DNA of 64,000 bases from Sceloporus undulatus. Taxonomy: Eukaryota > Chordata > Lepidosauria > Squamata > Phrynosomatidae. Positions 22,165 to 58,489 of the stretch are shown here, in pieces. Numbering within the stretch: position 1 is the first letter of the stretch; each line of letters begins with the position of its first letter. A program made the translations under genes and the position numbers. A model generated the notes under the pieces. That model did not search any database and was not told the origin of the DNA. It saw nothing but the letters and a program-made list of their open reading frames with translations. The stretch is from positions 18,269,020-18,333,019 of the forward strand of contig NC_056528.1 of NCBI RefSeq assembly GCF_019175285.1. Direction: 5' to 3'.

Positions 22165-22290
22165 AAAAGGTTTGTTCGGAGTGGGGTTTGCCATTGCCTT
22201 CTTCTGTGGCTAAAAGAGTGTGATTTATCCAGGGTCATTCAATGGGTTTCTATGGCCAAGTGGTGATTTGAACTCAGTTTCCAGAGGGGT
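22165..22290 (-). mobile_element. tRNA-headed SINE fragment
   Basis: GTTTGCCATTGCCTTCTTCTG to TGGCCAAGTGGTGATTTGAAC. Confidence 0.75.
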
Positions 22291-22425
22291 AGGAGACCAT
22301 TCAGGAACAGCTCTCTCATCCCTGAGCCTCAGGTGCATAACTATTATCAGATATGTTTTAGCATGTAGCGTTCATTGCAAAAGTGTATCTCTAGAAACTC
22401 AGGGCTTCCCGAGCAGGATGCATTT

Positions 22426-22648
22426 ACGGTGGACCCTTGGTATCTCCTGGGGTTTGGATCCTGGGCCCTCCCGTGGATACCAAAAACCATGGATGTTCAA
22501 GCGTTGTATACAATGGCATAGTAAAATGGTGTCCCTTAAATGAAATGGCAAAATTAAGATTTGTTTTTTGGAATTTTGGGGGGAACGTTTTCAAGCCATG
22601 GATGATTGAATGCATGGATGCAGAATCTATGGATACGGAGGGTCAACT
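22426..22648 (+). mobile_element. Tigger-like MITE
   Basis: ACGGTGGACCCTTGGTATCTCC to GGATACGGAGGGTCAACTG. A SINE fragment follows at 22650-22745. Confidence 0.82.
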
Positions 22649-23039
22649 GAATGACCCTGAAACCCATTGAATCATACTCTTTCAGCCGCAGAAGAAGGCA
22701 ATGGCAAACCCCACTCCGAACAAATCTTGTTAAGAAACCTCCATCATAAGTTCACCTTACAGTTATTTGGCTGTTTTGAACAGCTAGGGATGCTAAACAG
22801 CCACCATGTTAGAAGCTGAGTGTGGGTCAGTGGCAGCTGGAGGCTTCCATGATGGTGGGGTTGTCAATCGGCTCTGAATTTTAACCCAGATGTTGAAGGA
22901 CCCATCCAAGGTGCTAAGCTCTGTCCTGTCAAATGTGTTCAGCACCTCGGATAGCACCACCAAAGCTGAGGCTGAATCCCAGCATGGGTTCATCCCTCCC
23001 ATCCAACATGGCAACCACAACTAAAGTGAGTTGTTAATC

Positions 23040-23337
23040 CACTAACCACTTTCTAAGGTGGCAAGTTTATTTTCTAAGAATCTCTAGCTCTTCCAGCACA
23101 ACTCTAAGGTAGACATTCACCAGAAGTTCACCATAGAATGGTGCAGGAGCTCTTACAAATGCCTAGAGAGGTGTTTTCTCTAGGAATTTCTAGGTCTTCC
23201 AGTGTGACTCTATGGTCAACTTGCAGCAGGGTTGCACTGGAGGACATAGAGAGAATATATTAATCAAATCCAGGGATAACCAAATCTGCAAAAGGCAAAT
23301 CTGCAGAAAGCTGCAGATATGGAGGGCCGACTGTATT
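23040..23337 (+). mobile_element. DNA element with CTCTAGGNATTTCTAGGTC repeats and Tigger-like end
   Basis: GTTTTCTCTAGGAATTTCTAGG occurs inside and GATATGGAGGGCCGACTGTA ends it. The interior matches 33060-33335. Confidence 0.55.
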
Positions 23338-23569
23338 CATTCAGAGTATTTATACCTTGCCCTTCAACCACAAAGAGCCTCTTACAAGTGGATAGTTTGA
23401 CAAGTCCCTGTCCTCAGGTTTACAGTTTAAATAAGACATGGAACACAAAGGAAAGGGGCTGGTGAGTGGGAATTAAGTTCAGCAGTTTCTGCTGTACTCC
23501 TCCTCATCAGATGCTGGTGCCTAAGCAACATGGAACTGTCCCTGTGTATTCTTTTTATATGACTCTAGA

Positions 23570-23800
23570 GTTGCAAGAGACCCCAAAGGCTATCCAGTCC
23601 AATCCTCTCCTATGCAAGAATACACCATCAAAGTACTCCATCCAGCTTCGGTTTAAAAACCTCCAAAGAAGGAGACTCCACCACTCTCCAAGGGAGTCTC
23701 TTCCACTGTCGAACAACTCTTATCATGAGGAAGTTCTTCCTAATGTTTAGGTGGGATCTCTTCTCCCATAGCTTGAATCTCAGACCTTTAGAGAGGTCTC
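23570..23800 (-). mobile_element. CR1 LINE 3' end fragment
   Basis: ATCCAGTCCAATCCTCTCC, AAACCTCCAAAGAAGGAGACT and AAGTTCTTCCTAATGTTTAGG. It ends about 85 bp before the first ADAMTSL2 coding exon. Confidence 0.8.
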
Positions 23801-23884
23801 TGCAGGTGAATTATGAGGTTAACTGGAGGGGATACTTCCATGGTAGTTCTGGAATATTCACATTATGCCTCTTGCTTTGTTAGG

Positions 23885-46412
<22,528 letters not shown>

Positions 46413-47800
46413 GCAGGGACAGAAGGAGTGAGGGACTCACCACAACCAGCCAGATGGATGGATGGATATGGATATGGATGGATGCAGTGGGAACAGTCGG
46501 GTGAGGCCTGGTGGTGGAGGACTCCTTCCTGCTAGCATGGAGAACAAGGACCAGCAGCGATCCTGGACAACCTTCCAAGGAGGCCTCTTGTTTCCCCACC
46601 TCTCTTCCAAAATGGAGGGGCGTTGTTGGCACCGTGACTCCATCACCTTCGTCCCCAGTGCATCACTTGGGTACTACTGCTAACTGGCCCTCATCGCTCA
46701 CCGAGAAAAGATGTGTACATAGATTCTTGAATATTTCTCTAATTATTCTCACTCCTGAAGGCTGCGTCAGCTTTGAATTTCCTTTCCCTTGCTTTATTAG
46801 CAAGGTTGGAACAGAAAAAAAAAATAACCCCCTCCTTTGATTTTCTTGATACCCACTCACTTCATTGGTCCCCAGAGTAATTTTGTATATGCACACCATA
46901 TTTCTGACTTGCAATTTGCATACATTTGCATCTGAAGCCTTTCCGACTGGCCTAGCTTGCATCCATTGGTACTCTCTCTCTTCTGGAGTTGCTCAGGAGG
47001 AAATCTAATATTTAGGTGCAGAGATGTCACAGTGAGTTCTCTGTTACTGGTGGCCATGCTTGCCATTGGCATGGCAGATGCTCTATCTTGTCCAAAGATG
47101 GATGGGTCAGCTATCAGCTTTTCCTTCTCGTATGCTTCAAGCTGTCAACCTTTATTTTGTTTAGAAATTCTTTTTTAAAGTGTCACATATATGTTAATCC
47201 TTTTCCAGGTGTGTTTAAAAGAATAAAGGGAATGGAGGTGGTTTAATGTATGTGACGGAATTGGCACTAGCCTATCATCCACAGCAAGCTTTGCTGCAGA
47301 CTTACAGAACTGGGTTGCTTCAAAGCTCAGCTTTGGAGAGGGAAAGGTTTCAACACTTGGGCTGAATCTAGGGAGGACACAGACCATCCAAGCCTCTCTA
47401 CAACCCGGTAATCTCTACTAGTGGCGTCACTACCTTTTGTTGACTGTTCCTTTCCTGCCTACATATTCTCATTCCTAATTTTTGCCCCATAAAACACTTC
47501 TTTTCGGGTTAGCAATAATGAGTGGAGATTAGTGCCAAAGGCGACTTAAGCCAAAAGCTTGTAATCAAAACCCAAAGCCTGCGATCCTCAATTAAAATGA
47601 CATAATGCCCACATATTCTATAGGATAACGAAAAGAAACCACCCATAACTGCACTTTAATATCATAAAAAGGAGCTGCGCGCTCATTCTCTTTCTCTCTT
47701 TAATATATTTGTTTACAACCAGTGAACTTTATCCCTGTAACCGTAGAACTGTACCCTTATGTATATTTTAAATAAAATTTGGTCATATTTATGATACCGG
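46413..47800 (+). other. ADAMTSL2: ADAMTSL2 3' UTR with two AATAAA signals
   Basis: About 1.4 kb follows the stop and is almost free of recognisable repeats, unlike the flanks. AATAAA occurs at 47222-47227 and 47771-47776. The second, in TTTTAAATAAAATTTGG, is the likelier final signal. It includes a short GGATGGATGGATAT repeat at 46455-46480. The end is approximate. Confidence 0.6.
47771..47776 (+). terminator. ADAMTSL2: Polyadenylation signal AATAAA, ADAMTSL2 (distal)
   Basis: The canonical hexamer lies 1.36 kb after the stop codon and just before the repeat-rich intergenic region resumes. A proximal alternative is at 47222-47227. Confidence 0.5.
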
Positions 47801-48278
47801 CTGACTGTTCACTTCAAAGTTCTTCCATTTGTTTTGAACATCCTGATTAAGAGTGCAGAAGGAAAAGGCGGTGATTAAGACTGTGGTTTGATCAGGTAAA
47901 ATGCTGGAGGGCACGAGAGTCATTCTTAGGGTTCAACTTTGGACCCTGAAATATCAAGGCCTAGATATTCTGCATGATATCTCACCTAGTTCTTTCAACT
48001 GGAATGGACAGGGATTGAACCTTGAGCTATATGCTTGGGAAGAGATGACAAGATGATTAGATCATCTGATAGTTTCCATTTCAGTTCATGGGACAGCTAT
48101 GACTGTGTCTTGAAGAAGCTGGCAACCTATGGCATGTTTGGTCACACGGTATTCCTGTGCCTCCTGCAAAAGCACATTGAAAAGCAGGAGTGTCACTAGG
48201 GGGTGTGAGGAGTGTGGACTGTACCAGGTGAAAACACAGAAAGATGGTGAATACCATTTGGAATGCCACTGTTAAATA

Positions 48279-48476
48279 CAGTGGTCTCTTGACTTACGTC
48301 GGAGATTCATTCTTGATCCCTGTGTATGGGGAATTCCATATATGTTAGTGCCCCATTGAAAATAAAGGGGGTGCATGCTCATGGTGGCACATGGTGCCAT
48401 ATGTTTGATTGTCGTGCAGCTTCAGCATAAGCCTGAAGCCACGTATAGTGCACCCGCATACGGCATGAGCACACTG
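48279..48476. mobile_element. Mariner/Tigger-like MITE with TA duplication
   Basis: TA|CAGTGGTCTCTTGACTTACG at the left; ATGAGCACACTG|TA at the right. It lies downstream of ADAMTSL2. Confidence 0.65.
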
Positions 48477-51400
48477 TATTATAAAACTGTGCCATAGCTA
48501 TAAGACAGTCCAAGGAACAATGGCTGCAATTCAGCATGAGACTGACATATTTGTAACCGGACTTGTGCGTGTGGAAAATGGAACCGACTAGTCTCGCAAC
48601 ATCTGCATTCACCTAGGGGCTGCCATGGCATTACAACGTATAGTCTACCATTGTGCAATGCCAGCCAGAAGAATAACTGATGCATCACAACCTTTATGTG
48701 CAATGGGAACATCTGCACAATGGTGAGGAAATGCTAGAGTGCAACAGAGCACCCAATGGACATTGGAAGCGCTTGATGCACATTGGAAGAATCTTGCTGG
48801 TGGCCAGAGGTGTATATTTGCAATTCAGTAGCAGGGGTTCATTGCATTTCTGCAACTTAACTAGGGATTTGTAAAGTTACGAGACATAGATTGTAATGGA
48901 AAATTTTGGCCTGCAGAAGTGGAATTCCCATTATCAGCTTCTGTATCTGTTGACCTATTGGGCAAGCTTTAGTATCGTGAATCAAAATGCTTCGCCTTTG
49001 ATAACAAAGTCAAGATAAGTTTATTTGTTTTAAAATTTTGGATTTCAGAGGTTCTGGAAGTCCTGTACAGGTTTGTCACACTGCCAAAGTGATTGGAAAC
49101 TCATGAAACAGTTCAATTAATTTCAAAGATGCACAAGGTGGGCAGTTGGGTGGGAAGAAGGAAGACAAGCGCAGGAGGAGATTAAAAACATAGCCACAAT
49201 TTAAATGCAACAAATCCCAGCGTCTTGAAAAATGCCATTAAAACAAACGCAAGTTTGAAGAAGAAGGGTTTTTTTTTCTTTTTACAAAATTTACTCAAGA
49301 GTTCTATGGAAGCAGCGGCTATTACGTCAGATCACTTAAGACACAACAGAAAGCGACAGGAACACTTTCCATAGGATGTAGTCCAGGCAGGATATTGAAA
49401 CGCGTCACAAACTGGACGGAAACACAATCCCTGCATAGACGCACTCTGGCACTGCTTAAGATAATGGAGCTTGAACGGAACTGGGTTGTGCTTAAAACAA
49501 TGGCCACTGGTTTGAAAGATCAACATTTTCTAGCCAGGGTTGTAGAAGGCATGTTTCGTCTTGAATCTTCTCTTCCATCCCATCCCACCTCAGTCTATAC
49601 ATCCTTCATACACAGGGCAATATATATATGTACAGTATATATATATACACACACACACGTCTGGTTTTCGGGCAATTTTTGCCCCCAAATTGTGCAGAAA
49701 GCCTCCCAAATATGCAAAAAAGCCACATAAAAAGCACTCCAGAAACCTATACTACCCCAGACACTTCAATTCTCCTCTACAGTCCCTCTCAAAATGTCAA
49801 TTGGAAGTGATGTGATGCCGTTTTTGAGAGTGACTGCAGAGGAAAATGAAGTTTTGGGGGGCTTGCTGCGGGAAGAAGTCTCCATGGAGAGGTCTTGGGG
49901 GGTAGGATTGATCCTTGGCCCCGATTCAGTTGCCATCCATGTCTTTAAGAAACCACAAACGGAAACCTTTGGTCCTTGACTTTAAGTCTCTCTAGGTCTG
50001 CAAGGTTGTTTGGTAATTGGTGGTGGTGGGGTGGGGATCTTAGATTCAGAAAATGTCCCTGTTGAGTCCGTTGAGGTGACACTGGGCCCTATGCTCTTGG
50101 TCAATATCACTTTTCCCAGGTGGCGAGACAAGATGGCAGCCAGTTCAGATGTTCACTGAAAGGCTGTGAATTGGTCCCATTGTCATAGCAGAGGATGGGT
50201 TACTGGAGACAAATGGCTATGGAGGGTTGCAGATCCTAAAACTCAGGAGGGTCTATGGACGGTTGCTTCCTCAAACTCATGCTACCAGATTCTTTCAGTT
50301 AGTCTCAAAGGTGTTACAAGATCCTTTTACATACTGATCTTTCAGACTCACACATCTGTGTCTTTGAAATCTATAACTACAGTATGTAGTGCGGAAAATC
50401 CCCCAGGTTGAGCCAAATGCAGAATTTCATCACTAGTCATGCATACTTTTTTACTTTGCACATCCTATTGCAAGTAGTGCATTGACCACCGGCAGTTTCT
50501 TATTAAAACATTCCTTGATTGCTGATATCTCGAGAGCACCATGCTTCATGAAACTGACAATTATAATGCAGCTGCATTTTGCCCCACAGACCATTGTTTC
50601 CCAAAGACCACCTGTTTGCATCTCAATGAAGCAAGGTGGCCCTTACCGGCACCTGATCTTTAGTGTGTCCTCCAGATACATTTCTGTTTAGTGAACTGGA
50701 ATTAAGTGTGAAAGGGAAAGCCAGGTGGGTTACCCAGAACACATCTAATTTAGTAGGTAAAGGACACTAGCAGAAGGCCGCTGTGCTCACAGCACTGAGG
50801 TCCTGCCATAACCTTTCTTTCTGATTTGCACTAGCCCTGCTGTCATTTTCAGACTCATAAATGCACAAATTATTGTAATAAATTAAATCACAGCACAACT
50901 GGGATTTATTTAAATTGTTTGCTCCTCAGAGCAAGGGACCCATCTTTTTAAATTCACTTTTAAACTCAGTGAAGCAGCAGATGGAGCAACACTAGTATAT
51001 TAAATAAAGATAAAAAATTAACTGTTTGGACCTTTGAAACAGGAGCACGCCACAAATGGGAGTTGGAAAGATGAATGTGTGCAGCTACAAGACCCTAACC
51101 CAGAGGATCTGCCTGAGACACCTCTCTCCTGATAGCAAAGTCCTGAAACCATCTTGCATAGGAAGCAAAGGTCTGGGTCTCTTGGGAAGGTATTACTGAT
51201 GGTGGTCCTGGGAAATGAGACCACACAAAGTGAGGCATGGCATGGCTTGACCTTAGATCACCTAGAGGCACGCACAAAGTTGTTTCCTCCATCTACAGTC
51301 CTAAGATAAACCCCAGAAGACATCTTCCAAAAGCCAAGTCTGAAGTTGATCCCTCCAACTAGATTCCAATAAGACATCCCCAAAATTGTCATAGGAGGCC

Positions 51401-51670
51401 AAGGACCTATCACTTAGAGCCCAGTCTTGGCCAAGGAAAGAGGATGAGGAAGGAGGAAAGTAGTCATGCGAAGCGCCAATGGCAAAGAAGGGGATATGAT
51501 CCTATGCATACAAAGGGTGGCCATGTATAAAAAAGCTCAAATACATTTAGTTTTTCATTCTCTCTCTCTCTCTCTATTGATATACATAGATATACAGAAT
51601 TGTCAGTACCTGACTTTAGAAAACCTTCCCTCGGCTGTCTATTTGCTCCCCCCTTACCCATTGCATACAA
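48477..51670. other. Intergenic region between convergent ADAMTSL2 and FAM163B
   Basis: It has a TATATA/ACAC tract at 49619-49660 and a fragment of the AGTTAGTCTCAAAGG repeat at 50297-50372. The part nearest FAM163B may belong to its 3' UTR. No other gene is recognised. Confidence 0.45.
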
Positions 51671-51673
51671 TGC

Positions 51674-51679
51674 TTTATT
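51674..51679 (-). terminator. FAM163B: Possible FAM163B polyadenylation signal
   Basis: TTTATT on the plus strand is AATAAA on the sense strand, about 250 nt after the stop. Other TTTATT hexamers lie further on (for example near 50906), so the true end is uncertain. Confidence 0.3.
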
Positions 51680-51927
51680 AATAGTTATATAGGTAAACAT
51701 AACAACATATAAATACATTCATCATTTTAAAAGTCTCCCGAGGGATTTTCTTCACTGAAAAGAGCAACGCCATTCTTATTCTTATCAATTCTTATTCTTA
51801 TCATTATTATTTAAAAAAGCCCCAAGGTGTAGGAAATGATGAAATCCTTTCCATCATAACAATGGGACTCATGCCTCCTTGGTAACCCGGTGGTGCCGAT
51901 CTCCCGCCATGAAGATGCCAGGGACTG

Positions 51928-52963
<1,036 letters not shown>

Positions 52964-52971
52964 TTAACACC

Positions 52972-53684
52972 CTGGAAGAGAAAAGAGAAGATGGGAAAGG
53001 GTTAAGAGCTAAATATTGGGGTAAGACGTGTGACCAGGGCCAGAGTAAGTCTGACTAGAGACAGACGACTGACCAAAGGCTCCCAGGTTTTATCTGTGCA
53101 ATTTTGGAGGGTCTGGTGTACTCCAAATATTGGTTAGATAGTTGGCAAATATTTCACAAGCAAAGCGGAGTACGGAGTTATCTGGAGCATGAAAACAAAG
53201 GAGAGGATTTTTTTTGTTTGTTTAAAAGCTGGGCAGGCTATGCTTTCTCTAAGCAGACAGCTTGAGTTGGAAGTCAAAAGAAACCCACAAAAACCCAAAG
53301 AATATGGTTGCAAAGCTTTGGGCGCCTTCCCTGCCAAAGCAATTCAGTGCGCCATTGTTGCAATTTGCTGCCCGTTAAATAAAGGAATGAGCATCGTTTA
53401 GTCTAGACTTTGGCCTGGCAATTCTTTGCATTTTTCTCTGACACCACTACATCACGGAGTTTCTCCCTCCATTTTGTTTTTCCTAGAATTAGCTGTAATA
53501 AAATAAAATAAAATAAAATAAAATTGGAGGCTTTTCCAACAAATTTCCTCCTGAGGAAATTTAAATTGTGCTTTTAACAGTGATTCCTACATCAACATTT
53601 GTAGGCTCTAACCTAAACTGCATATCTCATTAAATCTCTAAGACTGCAATTTTCCTTTTTTGACATTCAAGTAATTGTGTCCAT
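52972..53684. other. Probable FAM163B intron upstream of coding exon 1
   Basis: An (AAATA)n repeat is at about 53497-53524. No upstream exon or promoter is recognised. Confidence 0.45.
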
Positions 53685-53882
53685 GAGAGCCAACATGGTG
53701 TAGTGGTTCGAGCATTGGACTATAACTCTGGAGACCAGGGTTCAAATCCCTGCTTGGCTATGGCAACCCACTGGGTGACGTTGGGCAGGTCACACTGTCT
53801 CAGACCCAGAAAACCCTGCGATACGTTCTCCTTAGGGCTGCCATAAGTCGGAAATGACTAGAAGGTGCATAACAACAACAAT
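53685..53882 (+). mobile_element. tRNA-headed SINE, full-length with ACAAC tail
   Basis: GCCAACATGGTGTAGTGGTTC head; GGTTCAAATCCCTGCTTGGC (B box); GCATAACAACAACAATT tail. Confidence 0.92.
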
Positions 53883-53900
53883 TGGATGTGCAGCCTTGTT

Positions 53901-54365
53901 CCTCAGAAGTTGTCCTATCAGACCTGTAGGATAGTCCCTCAACGCCAGAAGAGCTACTCTGAGTCTGTCCTATTCAATTTGCTAAAGAGTCCTTTGGGGC
54001 CAGTAGTGCTCCTCAGAGGTTGTCCTATCAGACCTGTAGGACAGTACCTCAAGGCCAGGAGAGCGCTTTGAGTCTGTCCTATCAAACCTTCTGCAGAGTC
54101 CTTTAGGGCCAGGAGTACTCCTCAGAACTTGTCCTATCAGATCTATAGGACAGTCCCTCAAGGCCAGGAAAGCTGCTCTGAATCTGTCCTACCAGACTTG
54201 CTGAAGTGCCCCATAGTGCCCCATAGAACTTGTCCTATCAGTCCTATTATAGGACAGTCGTTCAAGGTCAGGGAAGCTGCCCTGAGCCTCTTCTATCACT
54301 TCTTTTGAAGGGTCCCTTGGGACCAAAAGAGGCCTTGGTGCTTGTCCTAACCAACTTGCAAGGGT
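53901..54365. repeat. ~110-bp minisatellite, about four copies
   Basis: Unit starts at about 53901, 54011, 54119 and 54220 each read CCTCAGAAGTTGTCCTATCAG or a near variant, with GGACAGTCCCTCAAGGCCAG and GAGTCTGTCCTATC later in the unit. Copies diverge, the last most. It follows the SINE tail directly. Confidence 0.85.
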
Positions 54366-55289
54366 CTGGGAGTCTGACCATCCCCCTCTCCTTTCCCCAT
54401 CTTGCCATTTTCCACCTAAGGAAGGTGGAGAGGCCAAGTTCTCTCCCCCAAGACAGAATCTTTCTAAGCCTGTGCAGACGGTGGTGAAGTTCTGGACAGA
54501 CTCCTGCTGCGAGGAGTGCCTCCAAGCCGCCTTGGGATGCCAGCTGGCTGGAATATGCGACTGCTGCTAACGAACATGTTAGACAGCCTCGGAGCGGGAG
54601 AAGGCTTTTTGCAAATGGGTGTGCAGCAGGCAGGAGGGGGGGAACAGCTGTAGGAATATCAGGAGAGGAAGGGAGGGATGGTTGGGATATGTATGTGTGC
54701 AAACAACATCCATGCACCTCCTGGGTTATTTGGGTTTTCTACTCTCCTTTCTCTCCACATCTGGCACAATGACAGCCACAGGGCTGCGTGAAGGACTCTG
54801 TACCGTCTCCCAGACTTGAATGTAAGTCAGGCCTTGCACAGAGGAACACCAGATGCGAGAGGAAACAAAACCTCCCTTTGACCCAGGAACCCTCCCTGGT
54901 GCTCTCAGAATCACATCCTCTGGGCTGGCAAGCCAAGAGCCAAAGAGGCTTTTAGGGCCTTGGCACCATGCATAATTGAAGAGCATGGCTTGCAGCCATG
55001 TCAGAGTTGTCCTACTGAAGCCTAGTCATGCTGGGGTGCTGGTGCTGGGGATTTCCATTAGGCCTACAGCAGCATGGCTTAACTTTCCCCCTTCCTATTT
55101 GCAATCCTGAAAATAATGCCATCCCCCTATTCCCACCCCCATTCTCCAGCATCAGTGTTGCAATTTGCAGGAGAGAGAAAAAATTGCTTATTTTTAATTG
55201 TGGACTATATTTCAGAGGAAGGAACTGGCAAAACTACCTCTGAATTTTCCTTGCCTAAGTGAACCCCATCACCATAAGTTGATAGGTGA
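54366..55289. other. Unassigned, moderately GC-rich sequence upstream of FAM163B
   Basis: 54480-54620 is the most GC-rich, non-repetitive part and could hold a 5' exon of FAM163B. No start or splice evidence decides it. Confidence 0.3.
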
Positions 55290-55560
55290 CTTGAAGCCAC
55301 ATGCACACAGATGCACAACTGCTCCCATCATTAGTCCCAGCTTCTGCCAACCTAGCAGTGTGAAAGCATGCAAATGCAAGTAGATAAACAGGTACCATTT
55401 GGGTGGGAAGGTAACAGTGTTCTGTGAAGTCATAGAATCATAGAATCACATTATCAGAGAGTAGTCTCTGGCAAAACTGGCTTGTCTTAGTAATGGAGAT
55501 GAGAAGCACCCCCTATGGTCAGACACCACTTGACAACCTTAAGTTTGCTTAAGGGTCACC
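55290..55560 (+). mobile_element. Second tRNA-headed SINE family, head-truncated
   Basis: CCAGCTTCTGCCAACCTAGC, GGTGGGAAGGTAACAGTG and TGGTCAGACACCACTTGACAAC match the complement of 17345-17685. It contains CATAGAATCATAGAATC at 55433. Confidence 0.75.
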
Positions 55561-55614
55561 ATAAGTCAGAAATAACTTGATGGCACACAACAACAAACAA
55601 CTGACTTCTTGGCC

Positions 55615-55720
55615 AGAGCACTCCAATACCTCACCAAACTACAAACTGGAGGATTCCACAGGCTGAACCGTGGCAATTAAAGTGGGATAATAGTGCAATC
55701 ATTTTGCAAAATGAATAGGT
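55615..55720. mobile_element. hAT-like palindromic MITE, right-half fragment
   Basis: CAAACTACAAACTGGAGGATT, then ACCGTGGCAATTAAAGTGGG. Confidence 0.55.
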
Positions 55721-56224
55721 CCTTGAGTTCAGTCAATAAGGATTCCATTTCTCACACCACCCTACCACAGCCTTAGGACTTCATTGCACCAGCCTTCTGT
55801 CTTGCTCCAATTGCATTAGTGTAAGCAAGTGGAAACATACCCGTTTGGGAGCATTCATTATCACACTTCTCTGTAATAGTGTGAAGGCACTGCTTTGGTG
55901 ATCTATGGTCCTGTGTGATCTCTTCTGGATGGTCTTTATAACCCCATCTTCCTCCCCTGTGCCCTACCTAGTATGCTTTTTGGGTTTATTTTATTTTGTT
56001 TTTAACACAATTGCACGATTCTGACAATGCCGTATAATTAAAAATTAGGGGAGGGGGAAGAAATAGAAAGGGAAAGGAAACAGCTTGCTTGGGAATAGTG
56101 AGGGGAGAGGGAGATAGGAGGAGTACTGTGCCCACTGATGCCATGCAACTACCATCATATTGTCACTGCCATGGAAAAGACTTATTGCACCAGGGGGACT
56201 AATTGGCATAGCAGTGATATTAGG

Positions 56225-56395
56225 AATCATTGATGGGTTTCCCCCGTTGATGGAAAGGTGAGCTAGAGAAACAAATGAAATGCAAAGCAGCAATAGAATA
56301 GGCACAGCGTCATGTGATAAGTACCAGCCAGTTGCACTAATAAATGATTTTAATTTCAAATTGCTGCCTTGTGTTATAAAGTCCTTGGTAGCTCA
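56225..56395. mobile_element. Unnamed repeat shared with 62325-62470
   Basis: ATTGATGGGTTTCCCCCGTTG, GATAAGTACCAGCCAGTTGC and TGTGTTATAAAGTCC parallel the text at 62340-62465. Confidence 0.5.
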
Positions 56396-56947
56396 GGAGC
56401 TACTCTTTCTACGGGTTCATCTTCATCTCAATGAGCAAACTGTCAATAAAGGGCTTAAGAAACCATCCGTGGAGTATAAAGTTAGCGTGTTCACTCTGAC
56501 TGAGAGAGTGGAAAAGGTGATTTTAATTTAGATTTAATTTCGATTCCTGAGCAATGCTTCCACAATGTTTGCACACAAACATTTGGAAAGGGGGGTGGCA
56601 CAGGCTCTTTTTTCAGGTGGAATCCAGAGAGCTATAGGGAGCCAAGAGCTGGTGCTTGGAAGATGCATGCAGGTGTTGCATGTGGAGAGTGTTTCCCTGA
56701 AGGCAGAACAGCCAGGGATGCTTTAGAAGGCAAGCATCACCGCCATCTTGTGGCAATGACTTTGGTGGCTCAGTTCTGCGTCACTAGAAAAAGGAATTAG
56801 TGCAGGCCTTCTCTTCTTCACAACTGGGTGCGAAAATCACTCTTTGAAATATTTGAGGGGATGTATGTATGCCATTTCCACCCCTTTTTCTGTTCTTTTG
56901 GGTAGGTTTTCTTATTTGGGTGCAGCAAATGTTGGGGGGGAACTACA

Positions 56948-57275
56948 TGCCCTCCAACATTTCACACCTGAAAACCAGGACACGTGTGGTCAAGATGGAA
57001 AACATTATTAATAAGGAACAACACATGAGCTAGGAGAAGCTGCAGAAGTTTAATTTTGCCTGAGTCTACTGGAAAGGGCAAGGCTCTGCCTCCTCCTCTC
57101 TTCTCCACTGGCTAAGCCAAGTGGAAACCAATTGTGCATTTTGAATTCGGTTTGCAGCAACTTAAGTAAGCTGAAAACAAAGCGGAAACATGGGAGGAGG
57201 AGAGAGAAGCTAGGAACATTTCAAAAGGTTTAATCATGACGGTCACTGTCACATTGGGACAGTTGGGAGGGTATA
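56948..57275 (+). mobile_element. CCCTCCAAC-ended MITE, near full-length
   Basis: CATGCCCTCCAACATTTCAC at the left; TTGGGACAGTTGGGAGGGTAT at the right. A Tigger-like fragment (minus) follows at 57278-57388. Confidence 0.75.
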
Positions 57276-57389
57276 ACCTTGATTTTGCTATTTTAATAAG
57301 GGACACCAGGACTTGAGCATCCAGGGATTTTGGAATCCATGGGAGGTCTTGGAACCAAACCCCAGAGGATACCAAAGGCCCACTTTATG

Positions 57390-57605
57390 TGACTTCGAGT
57401 CGTCTGATGACTTATGGTGAATCCATGTACAGTATTGGAAAGGGTTTTCTTAGGCAAAGAATACTCAGAGGTGGTTTTGCCAGTTCCTTCCTCTGAAATA
57501 TAGCCTACTGCACCTAGTATTTATTGGCAGACTTCCATCCAAGTGCTAGCCAGGGCTGACCCTACTTAGCTTCCAAGATCAGACAGGATCTGGTACCCTC
57601 AGATG
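57390..57605 (-). mobile_element. 5S rRNA-headed SINE, second copy
   Basis: CTTCCATCCAAGTGCTAGCC, then CTTAGCTTCCAAGATCAGAC is the complement of 5S-like text. The body is GACTTATGGTGAATCCATG and CAGAGGTGGTTTTGCC. Confidence 0.82.
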
Positions 57606-57837
57606 AAGCAGAAGCATTTTTTTTAAACAAAAGAAAATGAAAGCATAGAACCTGTGGTGCCATGAAGAGGCAATAACCATTTGCCATGTGCTTAAAAATG
57701 GCTTCCAAGGGAAATATAACTCTTTTGCACCCATAGCTTCTTATAATTCTGCTGAAACCCTGAAGAAATAAAAACAGCTTGATCTGACAAGTAGAGGAGC
57801 AGAGTCAGGTGAAATGAGGACTTTGCAAAATGTTGAT

Positions 57838-58195
57838 ACATACTCTCCAATTGTCCGGATTTTGCATTGACAATCTCTCCAGTCTCACTTTTCCAGTTGC
57901 TTTTAAAATGTCCCTGTTTCTCCCTCTTCCTTCCACTTTCCCCCTCTGTCCTCAACATATTTTGTTTGCTAGAAACTGAATTCAAATTGCACAAATAATT
58001 TGCAACTCCACTATTTCAGCAGAGGGGAGAGGAATGGAGAAGGAAACTTTCCCAGTCGGCTCAGGACAAAGCAAACCGCTGTAGCCTCTCTGTGCATGCC
58101 TGTTCTTCCCCATAACTTTTGCTGTCCTGACCACACTCTGACATTGCTGGGCCATATGTGCCTCACTTTTCATCTATGAAATATTGGAAGCTGTG
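57838..58195 (-). mobile_element. CCCTCCAAC-ended MITE, near full-length
   Basis: CATACTCTCCAATTGTCCGG at the left; ATGAAATATTGGAAGCTGTG at the right. Confidence 0.7.
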
Positions 58196-58489
58196 TTGCA
58201 AGATGGCCTGAATGCTTATTTGCTCATTTTCCCCCCCACTGAGTATTTCAGTGCCTCGCCAAGGGGAACTTGACTCCTTCTTTTTCTTGCAACTATTTAC
58301 CGCAGACGAAAAAGCTGATGATAAAAAAGATGATCCAACTGTGCAGGTTAACAGTTCAAATCCCAGTGGTGCTTCTGTGATGCAGCACAAAGCTAACTAG
58401 GGATTATCTTGGCCCCAAAACTAAGAAGGCCTCCTATCAAAAGGAATGGGTTTTGTGTGGCCAGTAAACTCTGGATGCTGCCATACTAC

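Noticed and set aside
53901-54365. Regular repeats considered as a CRISPR array
   Set aside because: Contiguous ~110-bp tandem units in a vertebrate genome without unique spacers.
54268-54717. 149-codon minus-strand frame upstream of FAM163B
   Set aside because: Composition is unremarkable, it includes minisatellite sequence, and no family is recognised.
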